This document shows positions 27,601-42,600 of a stretch of 64,000 bases of DNA, one piece after another. Both the position numbers and the translations under genes were made by a program. The notes beneath the pieces are model-generated. The model was not told the DNA's origin. It did not search any database and was given only the letters and a program-made list of their open reading frames with translations. Each line of letters opens with the position of its first letter. Positions within the stretch are counted from its first letter, which is position 1. This DNA is from Owenia fusiformis (taxonomy: Eukaryota > Annelida > Polychaeta > Sabellida > Oweniidae): NCBI GenBank assembly GCA_903813345.2, contig CAIIXF020000005.1, positions 22,757,375-22,821,374 on the forward strand. The letters run 5' to 3'.

Positions 27601-30600
27601 ACAAGAAGGAAATTAAACACAGAAGAGAATGCACCCAGTGTAATTGGCTGGTGGCAAGTTAGACAATAGATCTTCTCAGCTTCTGCCTGGTTGTCTTTGT
27701 AATATACAAAGTTGGGGGCATAATACCTGAATGAACCACACAGTAATCCTATTCCTAGAATCAGGTCAGCACATGATAGACTCAGAATAAACTTGTTTGT
27801 ATTCACTCCCTGTAAATGTTTGAATTTTGCGATGCAGATAATCGTAAGTGTGTTTGTTGTCACTATGAGAACTGCTACTATCATACTTACTGTTACGATG
27901 ATGCCTACAATAATAGGATGGTCGCGGTCCATTGATGGTAAAGTTGTCTCATTTGTCCCCAGTGGAGATATTGTCTTGAAATCCTCCATTATATCTGATA
28001 TCTGAGTGGTGGACACTATCGATAAAGTTGTCATATTTTTCCTCTATTGTCCTGTTAAAATTAGAACATCACTTGTAATTAACAGGTCTGAGTCTATTAT
28101 GGGTGCTTTGTTTTGCTCATCTGATATAGAAATATTGAAGTTAGAATTGTTCCTACTAACCCTTGTTGAGATATTTTCTTCTTCTCTCAGTTTTCTATTT
28201 CCATAGAGTGCAGACAGCTCGTATATCCTTCCTTTGCTTGGAGAGTTGTAGAATCTTTATTTATTTCCAAAAATGACTTTAATTTTCTCTCATGTTTTGT
28301 AAAGAAACAATAGAGAATCAATAGAGAATCATAATGTGATGTATGATGTATTATAGTTATGTATATTTATCCCATCGAACGAAGTTCGGAGGGATATAGG
28401 GAACACCTCCGTCTGAGCAAATACTGTTGGCCCGATTTTGTTCATATTTTATACACATATACCCTATGGGAGAAGAAGTTCTGCTCAAAGCCAATTTTCA
28501 AAATTGCCGCTCATTTGAAAATGGCGGCCATTTTAGTGCCTATTTTACAGTAATTTAGGTGCAATATGTAAAACTGTAATAGCAATATGTTTTAAATGTA
28601 AAAATATTATATAGGACATTAATAAAGCTAGAAATGTAGATAATAAAGAAGCACATGGCATCTTGAAAAATGGTGGCCTTTACTCGTTTTTTACTATTTT
28701 TGCTATAACTCGAAAAGTAGTTGAGCGATTTCGTTCATATTTGGTATGTGAATACTATAAGCATGGCACACTGTCTAATGAGACTTTTGGTAGAAGGCGG
28801 CCATTTTGAAAAATGGCTGCCATTTTAACGTATTTTACTGTAACTCGAAAAGTAGGGGAGAGATTTTGTTCATATTTGGTATGTGAATACTATAAGCATT
28901 GCATACTGTCTAATGACACTTTGGTAGAAGGCCGCTATTTCGAAAAATAGCCACCATTTTAACGTATTTTACTGTAACTCGAAAAGTAGTGGAGCGATTC
29001 TGTTCATATTTGGTATGTGAATACTATAAGCATGGCACACTTTCTAATGACACTTTTGGTAGAAGCATGCAGCCATTTTGAAAAATTGCTGCCATTTTTG
29101 CTATATACTTTGTTAGTAAATATGCCAGCCATGGCTGTTCGATGGGATTTGCTACGCTTTGGCGTTGCTGTTGTCTAGTTAATGATCTTCCTCTCATAAA
29201 ATCATACCAGATTAACTAGCAGATTTAATATAGCAAGTAAGTACTCATGCTATTAGGGATATTATTCCCTAATAAGTATCATCTTCATTATAGACCCTCT
29301 TAAATCATTTTCTCTGGTTCTACAGGGATGCAGCTAATAATGCCTTGATCCTTTGATGATTGGGGTTACAAGGATTGGAGACATTGTGGCTTATAAACTG
29401 TATATACTCGTAGTTTGAGGGATTGGAGAAATTGTGGTTTATAAACTGTATATAGTTTGAGGGATTGGAGACATTGTGGCTTATAAACTGTATATAGTTT
29501 GAGGGATTGGAGACATTGTGGCTTATAAACTGTATAAAGTTTGAGGGACTGGAGACATTGTGGCTTATAAACTGTATATAGTTTGAGGGATTAGAGACAT
29601 TTTGGCTTATAAACTGTATATGGTTTGAGGGATTGGAGACATAGTGGCTCATAAACTGTATAAAGTTTGAGGGATTGGAGTGGATAGAGAGATATATGAA
29701 GGTGCACTCTCAGATGACCTAGTTAGTTCATCAGCTTTGTATTTTTATGAATAGAATATGAATTCATAACATTTAGATTGAAGGTTGAAGGTTTGCATGA
29801 TGGTTGTTGGTTAGATAAGACCCACATTAGGGTCATCTTTTGTTTTTTGCGATAACACATAATTAATAACGCAGATGCGAGTAGGTAGTTACCAGATTCA
29901 CCACCAGGTGGCTCGTTCGGGTCAGATAGCATGGCGGGTATAGTAGAAAGTTCCCTTTAACTTAAATTACATCTATTTGCGTGGTTCAATTTTCATGTAA
30001 CCCTTATGTATCTAATAGTTATGCAAATTAAAATATGTCAAGTAAAAGAAAATGTTATCTGTCCAATACAAGAAAAGATAATTCACTTTTTGTGATTTTG
30101 TAACATGGGGTCTATGGGGAATCAACCCGAACAAGAAGTCACATTTTCAAAAAAAATTAGATTTTCAAAGTTGATATACAATTTTCGAAACCATATTTCT
30201 AGAAGTACTTTTACATGCAGATTTTGAATATTTAATGACGTAAATCAAGATTATTTCTACTCGCATCTAGTCTATTAATAATTGATAATTGAGCCAGGCC
30301 ACAGGAAAAGGGGTCTTGTCACAGATTTTTTCAATATTCTGATTTTTTGTTTAAAATCCTAAAAAGCACAAAGATACCTTTTTCCTTGCATATATAAACC
30401 AATAAGTTGGATTTGAATTTAGCACATTTTCCTCTAAATCTTGGGCACATTTTTGCCTATGGCCAGCCTCAGTTTAGTATTGCAATTATTTGAGTTTAAT
30501 TCAATAAAGAGATGGAATAGACAAATAAATTATTTATTACAATTCATACTCTTCTTATGCAAAAGTCTGTTTATAACTGAACATACAGGAGACAATAGTG

Positions 30601-33600
30601 CAAATGTAATTCCATATTAAGAATACCTCAATTTTCTTACATTGACACTTTACAAGTCTAGGCCTTCCACATCATTGCAAACTACATATGTACATTTTAT
30701 TTAGAAAATAAACCAAAAACCTAAGACAAAAATCCCTCCATTTTTGCTTTCTCCTTTAGCTTTTTAAATAGTGATAGATTACTCTTGAGAAGATTTAAAT
30801 AAAGTGGTGTAACTACTAACTAGTGATATACTTATAAGCACCAATGATTTGAGATTTAAATATAAAAAACATTATCAGTCTAAGGCACTGCACTTTCATC
30901 AAGTTGGGTTTGAAGTTGGTTTATCTTTCTCTGCCAATTTCTCTGCCTCCATGCTCATTTCAAAAGTTCTTAATATTTTTTTCATGAAATTTTCACATTA
31001 TAATATCAACCTTTCTAATTTAATAAGAATATAAAAAACAGTTACTGTGGTAACCTGACTTTTGGTTAGGCTTTTGTTTAATGCATAGTCACTGGTATTC
31101 AATTAATTTGAGATCCTGTTTTCTGAATCCTTTAGGGAAGCTTATTTGAAGGATAATCTGGACTGCAGACGAAAGTTTCTGTATTGTTCCATAATAACAT
31201 GTCTTAACTCACCCTTCAAGGAAACAGAATCCAATAGCAATCATGTATGATATAAAGTAGAGTAGAACTGTGATTGTGATGTCCTTTAGCTGTTCTACAT
31301 TAACCATTTGTAATTTAAATGAGAACAAATTAAATATAGTAGGTAATAGCTTTCAATCATGATTTTTAATGGTAAATTTTGTGACATAAAAAGTGCCCTG
31401 CCTACTCAAAAGTCAAGTTATCATATAAAGCCATTATAAGCCATCATTTCTGACCAATCAAGAGATGCTGATATTTTATGAATCAATCACCAGATATTTT
31501 TGGATATTATGTGAAATTTCATGAAAATATATTAAAAACCTATTGAACAAGCTGGTACATGTATCTAATAGCCCAGTCAAACTAATGAAAAAAATAGCTT
31601 AACCCAAAACAAATTGCAATAGAAATCAAATTAGGTTAGTTATTTACATTAATTAACCTTGAGATACATACTAAAAATCTACCAAAATCGAAGTAGTGGA
31701 ACAATGTTAAAATTTGAATCGAAGATACCCCCTACCCCACCCCTTCAATTTATGAGTGTAGGACTAAAAAACATATTTCTTAAAGTTGAGGTCTTATTTT
31801 TACATAATTTAGCTTGACCACGATTGGATATTGTTTTTCCTAGATAATAATATTAATTTAATAAAGAAAAAGTTCATTTGTCTTCTTTTTAACCCTTACA
31901 AACCCAGAAAAATAGAAAAAATCTCTCAAATTTCGCATATACTAATTTGAATGTGTGTTTTGATTATATGATTCTCAAACATTTTTTGAAACATTACACT
32001 CAAATATCTGTGACTTCCAAAATGATGGATATGTAATAATTGGAGGTGATTTTAATGCCCGCTGTAATGATGACACTGACTACATAGAGGGTGTCGATGA
32101 AATATGTGAGCGTGAAATTATTGATCTGAATAGCAATAAGCATGGTACTAGTCTAATAGACTTCCTCATAGATACAAACTTCTGTATGCTAAATGGTCGA
32201 AATAATGGCAAAAATGACTACACTTTTACTTCTATAAATGGAAAATCAGTTGTTGACTACATCATAGTACCTCATGAACATCTGTGTCTTTTTAACAATG
32301 TCAATATTTTATCTATGTCATCTTGTATTAACATGTATAACAGTTCAATTCCATCTCATCTTCCAGGCCACTCTGTTCTTGAATGTACTCTGGGTATAAA
32401 CTGGTCAATCAACTCTACTAAAAGGAAGAACAGCCAACACAGATTGACAGGCAGTGTGAAATATAAAGCAAACTCCACGCCCTCAGACTTTCTAATGACA
32501 GATGCCACCAAAGAACAGGTAGAACAGACAATAGTCAAAATAGAGTCCGCAATAAAAGATCATAACAATATAAACCAAGCATATAATGAATTCATCTCTT
32601 TAATGATCTCAGGGATGGACAATAGACTTGAAAAAGTAAAAATAAATACAAATATCAAATTTAATAAAAGTAGATCGAAACCATGGTGGAATAATGATCT
32701 CAGCCAACAATGGGAAAAGGTCTGCCAGGTAGAACGTCAATGGAAAAAACCTACAACACATAAGCGACAAAAGCGAATATATCATGAACAATATAAAACT
32801 GAACGAAAATTCTTTGATATCGCCCTTAGAAGGGCAAAACGCCTCTATCAGAGAAGTATCCAAGATGAAATTCTTAGCGACTTAAATGATGACCAACCAA
32901 CTTTCTGGAAGAAGATTGGTAGAATAGGCACAGGAACAAATAGAACAAGCAAAATTCCCATGGAAACTCTAAATGAACAAAATGAAGTCATCACAGACAC
33001 ACACGAGGTATTGGAAAAATGGAGGAAAGAATTTGCCAAGTTATTCAGTGATGCTAACAATAGTAAATTTGATGAAACACATTTGACAAAAATTAAGGAC
33101 AATATAAATAGAATGGAACAAGAATATAATGACATAACGAGCCAGAACACAACTACAGATACATCTGAATCAAATCTGCCTGATGCAACTCCACTTAATC
33201 TCGACATAACTAGAAAAGAAGTCAATGATGCAGTGAAAAGAGCAAAATCCAACAAAGCAGCGGGATGCGACCTGATTCCACCCAATACTCTGAAAAATCC
33301 CAAATGTGTTGATATCCTACACAGAATCATATCACATTGCTTCAGAACAGGCACAATACCAGATGACTGGACAAAAGGCATAATCAACCCCATCTATAAA
33401 ACCTGCAACAATGACCAGCGTATCCCCCTCAACTATAGAGGCATAACACTACTATCTGTACCTAGCAAGATCTATAGTGGTGTTCTTAACAAAAGGCTTA
33501 GTCGCTGGCTGGAAGACAACAATATCCTAGCAGATGAACAAAATGGATTCAGGATACTCCGAAGCTGTATAGACCATATACACTCCCTGTATACAATAAT

Positions 33601-36600
33601 TCACAACAGGAAGATACAGAGGCTCGATACATTCGCATGTTTCGTGGACGCCAAGCAAGCCTTTGATCGGGTCAATCATGCCTGTTTGTTCTATAAATTA
33701 CTTAGAATAGGCGTCCGAGGAAACATGTATTATGCTATAAAATCACTGTATGCTAATGCAAAGTGCTCTGTGAGGGTAAATGAACATCAAACCAACTACT
33801 TCCCTATATTATCGGGCGTTCGGCAGGGGGACCAGATTTCTTCGACCCTCTTCAACATCTACATCAATGACATGGCCCAAGAAATCAAGGAGCTTAACAT
33901 GGGAGTCCCCTGTAACGACGAAAATGTGTCAATCCTACTATATGCAGATGATGTGGTATTTATCTCGGATTCAGCCCAAAACCTTCAAACAATATTAGAC
34001 AAGTTACATCAATGGTGCAATAAGTGGCGCTTCACTATTAATGATACAAAAACCAAAGTTATACACTTCAGAGCAAGTACAACACCTCAATCAGACCATG
34101 TTTTTATGCTTGAAGACACAATGTTGAAGTACACACGTGAATACAAATACCTAGGTCTCTGGTTCAACGAACACCTAGACATGACAAGTACAGTGAGACA
34201 CCTGGCTAAATCAGCAGGAAGAGCACTTGGCTCAATCAACACCAAATTTAAAGAAACTGGAGGAATCCAGTATGATGTCTACACCAAGCTGTTTGACAGT
34301 ATGGTTGCTCCAGTGCTACTATATGGAGCAGGTGTTTGGGGTACCAAACCATATGGTCTAATTAACACCATTCTCAACAGAGCCTGTCGTTTCTTCCTAG
34401 GAGTTAAAACAACAACACCAACTCTAGCCACCCGTGGAGACATGGGATGGCTATCAATGGAATCACGACAAGATATTGAAACAGTAAGACTATGGCAGAG
34501 GCTGGATAAAATGACAAATTCAAGGATAAACAAAAGAATATTCAACTGGTCAAATGAACAAGCTGATACCCATAGAATGAAAAATTGGACATTTTACGTC
34601 AAAAAATCAATATCAACAAAATATAGAAATACTACTTTATCAACGCCAATGACAACCTTCAAAAAACAAGTCTCAAAGTTTGATACAGAAAAATGGACAC
34701 AAGAACTGAGTAAAATAGGACCAAATAATAAACTAAGAACTTACAAAACAATCAAAAGTGAGTTTAAGCCTGAAAGCTATACAAAAATCAACCCCCCTAG
34801 ATACCAAAGAAGTGCATTCTCCAAACTAAGATGTGGAGTTTTACCACTGAAAATAGAAACTGGGAGATTCACCAAACCCAAGACACCCCTTGAAGACAGG
34901 ACATGTGAAATGTGTGATGATCATAAAATTGAAAATGAACAACATTTCCTTGTAGAATGTCCGGCCTATGAGGATTTAAGAAGCATTATGATATCAGAAG
35001 CTCAAAGCAGCAACCCTGACTTCCTAAACAAAAGTAAAAATGACCAGTTTATAACCCTGAGTACTTCTCCAGAGATGGCTTTTATTGTATCTAAAACTGT
35101 ATTCCTTATGTACAAACACAGACAAACAAATATGTGATAAACAAAGATTATGTAGTTAGTAAATATTAATGTATTTATTTATTTTTTAGAAACTACTACA
35201 TTGTATCTTATGCTATATGGGCAATGATTTAGCCTATGTGACAAATTATTGATCGACAGTCATTTGACATAACTATATGTGCAATACTTCTAATATACAT
35301 GTATGAAACGTCTCTCATAAGCCGCACTGGCTGGGGCAGTGTTTTTATTATGACATTTTAGTACTATTAGTATCTGTAAAATAAATCTGCTGTGAGACGA
35401 AAATAAATAAATAAATAAATAAATAAATAAATATATTAATGGGACCTTCTAGAAAATGTCCTATAATTCATAACGATGGACCAACATTACACTCATTATT
35501 TCTTTGTAATCTTGAAATGATAGGTTTATTGAATTTTGAGAAATAAACTTTTTGATACCGTATGGTAAGGCTACTAGAATGAAGGTCGGAAAATGAAATT
35601 TGTACAAATGAGAGGAAAAGGCACAAATAAGGTACCGTTGTAAAACTTATGACCCAACCTTTTCAAATTCACTTGTATCTGAGTCTCAAATTTGTTACCA
35701 ATAATGTCAAATGCCAGTTTCCATAGCAACCATTTGAATATTGTCAATAGATGTAATACATTATCAGGCAAATTCCGCTCATTATTCGTCGACTCAAATT
35801 CATATTTGTATCATAATGAAGCAATAAATATGCAATTAGCTCATATGTAAATTAGCTCATTTGCTCATTTATTATGACATCATATGATGTGTATTTTCTC
35901 GTACCTAAAAAGGTAGGAAACTGTTGTCTGCTTGGCGGGTGGGTGGTGTTGCATTTTTCTTGAAATCACGATTCCTGGAAAACCACTTAATGGATTCACT
36001 TCAAATTTTCACAAATGTTACATGGAAAGAAGTTCTAGAGCTTATTAACTTTTAAGTGGTCATCTTGCATTCTGGCGGCCATCTTGGAAGTTTTTAGATA
36101 AATCTTGCCCCCAAGAAATCCCTCAACATATTTATTTCAAATTTTTCACATGTTACATGGTAAGAAGTTTTAGAGCTAATAAACTATTCAGAAGCCATCT
36201 TGCATTCTGGTCCCCTTTCAGTGGCCATCTTGCATTATGGCAGCCATTTTGGAAGTTTTTGGATTCATTTTGTCATTGGCATTCCTTGAAAACCACTTCA
36301 TGGATTAACTTTAAAACTTTACTCATGTTACATGGTAAGATGTTCTGCAGCTGATAAACATTTTGGTGGTCATCTTGCTAATAGGGTAAACAAGCCCACA
36401 CTGCTATGTATGAGGTACAATATTGTTAACCCTGTGCCTTGTTCTACATTGTACTCATATATTTAGACACAATGTTGATTGGTATTGTAAAAGTTACTAT
36501 TGTCACGCGGTAAACACGATACAAATATATGTCATATTCCGCAACGAATACGGCATATTCACTTGCGGTGTTTGCCAGATTCACCCGCGGTATATGGCAT

Positions 36601-39600
36601 ACACACTAACCAATGAGAACGCGAAATGAAGCCAATCAAATCGATGCTTTCTGTATGACGTTCTCATCTGCTGTATATGGCATATTAGGCAGTTGAGTGT
36701 ATCGCATATTTACTGTGGAATATGCCATATTCTGCAGGTGAGTATGGCATATTCACCCGTATCACAAATGTCGCACAACCATGAATATATGCCATATTCC
36801 GCATTACAACTATAAGACTATGACTAGAATATGTAAGCACTAGTGCTAAAGGGTAAGGACCAAAACTTGTTCAGAACAAAGTAAGAAAAAGAAAACATTT
36901 AAGTACAGAAGAGGGCCTCAAAAGCTACTTGAATTCACAATTTTGAAAAGCAAAGGTCATATTTTTGCGATTCTAAAACTACGCTTTCATAATATTCTTT
37001 GAGGTTCGATGTACAGATAGCCGAGAATATGCTAATAGCCGTAGCCTCTTGCCGTCAGAGGGTATTTTAACCTACTTTTGAGATTTGTATGGAAAATAGG
37101 TCAAAACAAAAAGTTCTAAATTAATGCAATGTTTGAGGTGTCAAAATACTGGAAAATCTTTGAAATCAGAATTGAAATCTGACTTCGAGTTTAGATTCTT
37201 TGATGTTTCGAAATCTCGAAAAGTCGACTTGATGATATCCTCATGTTAAGTCAATGGTGCAAACTTGATCAGCAACCCACTTAGCTACTTAATCAGCTAC
37301 TTACCCAGCTACCTATATCATATTTATAGTGTATATAATATTAATAAGATTTCATTTTCAAGTCCATAAGGGTTATTGGTCTCAATTCTCCTAGTAATTT
37401 AAAAATAAGTGAAACAAATGAAGGCCTACCCCTATTTTTCAATTTGTTTTAAAAAATCATGACTTTATATATATTTATATTATATTTAAGGCATACATAA
37501 TATATATATGCTTTCATTATAAAGTCCTTAGGGGTTAATGATCTAAATTCTCCCAGTGATTTAAAAATAAGTGAGGCGAATGAATGCCTACCCCTAATTT
37601 TTTTTAATTTTTTTTCGAAAGTTATGATTTTTTTTCTCAACAAATAATAGATGCAAAATTCTCTTGCTTTGTATATGTATGTATTACATAATAAGGTAAA
37701 ACTGGGATTTTTTTTATACATGATTAAGTCGCTATTTAGGAATATAATGGCGTTCACATAAAATTACTGTGCGCATTTAATGCAAAATTTCAGATGAATA
37801 AGGGTTAAAAATATTCTTATTCACTCTGAATATCAAAGGTAAAGAGATACACAGATTGGGATACCTTATTACAAGCAAAAAATTGTAAAATTACTTTAAA
37901 AAAAGTGCAGGCATTTTAAAAATAATTTTTTCCTTAGGGGGGTCTGTTCTTCAAGGGGAGGGGGTACCAAAAATGATTTTTTTACAAAAAAAATCAAGAT
38001 GGCCGCCATAAGGAAAAGTCTTACATAATTTACTCCACAGATTATCTAAATTTTCATCATTTATAAAAGTTAATTAGATATTTTAATTAGCACAGTATTG
38101 TATATGAACATATAGAGAACACTTTGGATATGTTTAAATAGACTATGTAGGATTATTTTGGAGGATATATTCAAACAAAAGGATTACATCTAAAAGACAA
38201 AGGAAATAAACTTATTTGAAACTAGGTCAACAGACCTTTTAATTTTTCACAAGTTTAAGCTGTTATGGAGTTAGTAAAATAAGTCAAGTAATAGTATCTA
38301 AATATTTAGAAAACAGTATACTGTATACTTAAAGGTATTTTTTGGAAAAAATAAAAAATAAAGCACATAAACCATGATTTAAAAAGATAATTCAAATTAA
38401 ACTGGGAGTAAATGGAAGAGCCAAAATTAAGCATTGTTATCTAACATGGATTAACAATTATTTAAATGTACTGACGGTAAATAGAACAGCCAAAACAAAC
38501 CCTTTGTTTATCAACATGGATTAATGGACTGACTATACATGGAACTAATAGGATTACTGACTTTTTATTCTTTATAATCCTATTCATCTAAATAGTGCAT
38601 ATATATAAATTTGACCATGAATCCTGACAGGCCCCGCAGAGCCTGTACCCTGTTATCCCCAGGCACACCAGTGACATTTTCTTCACCTGATCTAAAAGGT
38701 AAGAAAAAGGAAAGCAAACTATGAAAACTCTCAAAAGAATCCCAGAACTAATCCATGAGGACTTCAAATATACAGATATAGACAATTCAGGCATCTTAGA
38801 GTTAGGTGAAGATTGCAAAAGTCTGGTATTTTATACTGAAAGGGTATTAACATGGATATCTGCATTCGAGTCTTTTTACAAGCACAAGTCAATGAAGGCT
38901 ACATCAAAAAGAATAAGATATGGTCTACTAATAACAGTAAGGGATCATATCAACATCAGAATCTGTGATTCAGGAATAGTCTCAGTACAGGGAGACAATC
39001 TGGAAGACTGGAAGGAGAATGATTACCAGTTAATAAGACAATCTATTGAAGACCTAGAGAGTTCACAATCATCAATCCCTCTCAGTGGAACTGTTACCTC
39101 ACAAATCGGCACTTCTGACGAGGAGAGTTTCGATGGTTTTCTACCATCGGAAATAACACCTACGATTCCATCTCTTAAGATAGATGCCTGCGAGGATAGC
39201 CTGGCCTACTTCTCGGACATTGATTGTTCTTCCTCGGAAGTGTCACAATCCATTTTGAAGCAGCCCGTAACATTGATTGTGCCAGAAACCCAACAGGACT
39301 TACAAAATGACTCACAAATCAATGGGAAAACTGTGGAGATAATCCCATCCCAGCCTGCTACTGGAGACCTACATATATCTCAATATACATCATCAACGCC
39401 AATCTCCACTCCATCTACCGCTGTACATAACACTTCCTCTAAGCCTACTGAAACCATTTCTCAATCTGGAATAAAAACCACTAAAGAGACCGACCTCTTG
39501 AGACAAAACTCAAAACTCAGACATAAAATAACACAATCAGAGAAAAAGCTTGAAGCAATGGATAGGAAATATGCACAGGAAATAGATAGGAAAAATGCTA

Positions 39601-42600
39601 CTATATTGGATCTTCAAAACAGGCTTAAAATATCTGATAAGCAACGCCTGGATGAGATCAAGATTACAAATGCAACCAGCGCGATGAAAGTACAGGATCT
39701 GGAGAAAGAAATACTGAACTATGAAAATAAATTGTCAATTCTAACTAAGGAACTACATGGATCAAAGACAGACAATGAGACTCTATATCGTAAAGTGAAT
39801 TCTCTGCTGAAGCAAGTAGAAAGTGAAACAGTTAGTTGCAGTGCCCCTCAGAGCATCATTAACCATAAAAAAGACCAACACCGCAGCCCTAGGCCTCATT
39901 CATCTACTGAGTCTACATCATCAAACTCATCCTTGAACCGCACCAGTCCTAAAAATACTCATTTGCCTAAACTGAACCGAGCCACTCCTACTAAAGTGAA
40001 CCGCACCAGTCCCAGAAACACATATCCAGATGAGCAGAATCGAGCCCCTTCTACTAAACCTAGCCCTGGCCAGTTTACACGTACAAGCAACATACCAACA
40101 GAGGCCCCTCCAATGCCCTCAGTACATATAATGTATGACAGTAATGGAAAGAAGCTAACTGAATCAATGAAGCGGAAATCGCCCCAGAACATATCTGTCA
40201 CTGGCTCAATCTACAGTGGTTGTACAATAGATTTTGCGACAAAGAGTATGCAACAAGGAGACCTTAAGCAGTCAACAGATTTCAAGTTTCTTGGATTTGG
40301 CACAAACAATGTCAAAACAGATGACCCACAAGACATGGTTTATGAACTAAAAAATCTGTTACTGACAGCTAGCAATAAGCATCCACAAACTAAACTTATC
40401 CTATGTGGAATACATCATCGTGGTGATAGTGACAACCCTAAAATAGTAGCAGAATGGAATACCAAGATAGACTATGTTAACAAGGAAATGCGTTCCTTTT
40501 GTACAAGAAAAGGACATGGGTTTGTGGACATCAATGCAGTAAATAATTCTACTGTTGACAATCCCTGTATGAGTGTCCTTTTTAACGACAGACTCCACTT
40601 CAACCCTACTGGCCGTAGCCGACTTGTAGATGCTATGCTCTCCATCATGAATGGAAAACGTCCCACAACATATGCACAGGCTGTAAACCCTACCAAAACC
40701 TGGCACAGTGCCAAGTTTTAAATACTCAGTGTGATGTACATTTACTTGCTGACAGTCTCTCACTTAATAGTGCAATTAGTACTTTTGACAGTTCAAAAGA
40801 TGTATATAAGGTTAATGACAATTCAAAAGATGTATATAATGTAAATATTGATACTAACTTAAATACTTTAAAAACACAAGGTAATCTTGCAATACATGAT
40901 ATATCTGGGACACAGGAAGAAGAAGATATCCAAAAATGGTTCAATAATTTTCAAATTATATTATTGTGTGAGACATGGTTATCACCAGAATCTGAAATTG
41001 CATTCGAAAACTACACTTGCTATAATCTAGCCAGAAACCCCAAAAATGTACTTAAGGGGCACTACTCTGGAGGGCTGGCTGTGCTAATAAGTGATGTTTA
41101 TGGTAAAAATGGTATTGAAATTCTATCACAATCACATGACTTTTTTGTATGGATAAAATTCAATTCCAATCAGTTCAATATTACAGAAGATTTATATTTA
41201 TGCTTTGTTTATTTACCATTTAAAGGTTCTTCTTATGAATTTGTAACTGGATGTAGTAATATTGACATATTAGAAAAATCTTTAGCTTATTATCAAACAT
41301 TAGGAAGAACTATAATATGTGGAGACATGAATGCTAGAACTGCTCAGTTGTCTGATTCTAACATTAATATACCTGGCAGTAATGGTGATATTCCCATACT
41401 GCTAGATGACACTTTATATAATTTGCAAGATGTAAATGAGGTTTTAGTTAGCAATCGCATTTCTATGGATAAAAATGTAAAGGCAGTCTCTCAAACTCAT
41501 GGCAGAGAATTTTTATCACTATGCAAAACTGCTAATATGAAAATACTTAATGGTCGTCTTTATCAGGACAAAAATTTAGGGAAATTCACATGTTATCGTA
41601 ATGTTACCCATAAATCTAATACAGACATAAACTTAGGAAAATCAGTTATTGATTATGTTGCTGCTCAATCAAACATTATTCCCTTATTTTCTGATTTTAA
41701 AGTGCATGATAGACGTGTTGAATCTGACCATGCACCATTGCATTTTTCTCTATCATTAAAAAGGGATATTGAAAATCAAAGTAAATCATCAAACATTCAA
41801 ACAGAACCCATGAACATTAAAACATATAAATCATACAAATGGGATCATAAGAAGAAAAATGAATTTAAACAAAAATTAACTGATAATACTAGCATTGATC
41901 TCTTGACATCTTTTTACACTGAACTTGGATGTAATGATACTGGATCTGATGAACTTGTAAATAAGCTCCTTAACGTAATTCATTATGCATCTAATAACAC
42001 ATTCCAATTTAAACAATTAAAAGCTAAGAAAATGCACACCTTTCCCATCAATTCATGGTTCAATGATGAGTGTAAGTCCTTAAAGAAACAAGTACATGAG
42101 GCAATAAAACACAAATTTAGTGATGATCTTATAAATAGTTTAACCAAACAGTATAATCAAACTAAACAACGAGAAAAGAGAAAGTTTAAAGCAGGAATGC
42201 TTGATAGTTTAATTCAGAATAAAAGCAAATACTCTACAGATTTCTGGAAACTGATAAACGCAATGCCAGGAAATAAAATTAAACAGATGCCAGTTCCACC
42301 TAAAGATTTATTCAACTTTTTTAAAAGTCTATCTAAACCCCCAAATATAGAATATTTTGATGACAATGCACTCAAGGAAATGAATCAGTACGTTATAAAT
42401 TATCAAGTTTGCCCTGAAGATAAAAATTTACAACTTTGCCATGATACTGTCAACATGAAAATTACTCAAGCCGAAGTCCAGCGTGCTTTGAAAAGAGTGA
42501 ATACAAACAAATCAGCTGGTATTGATGGTATTCCATCTAATATTATTAAAAATTGTAAATCTCTCATTTCTGATTTTACATCACTATTTAATGCTATTTT

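Noticed and set aside
29320-29652. Minus-strand frame of 14-residue repeats
   Set aside because: It is a by-product of the 42-bp minisatellite, whose unit is a multiple of three.
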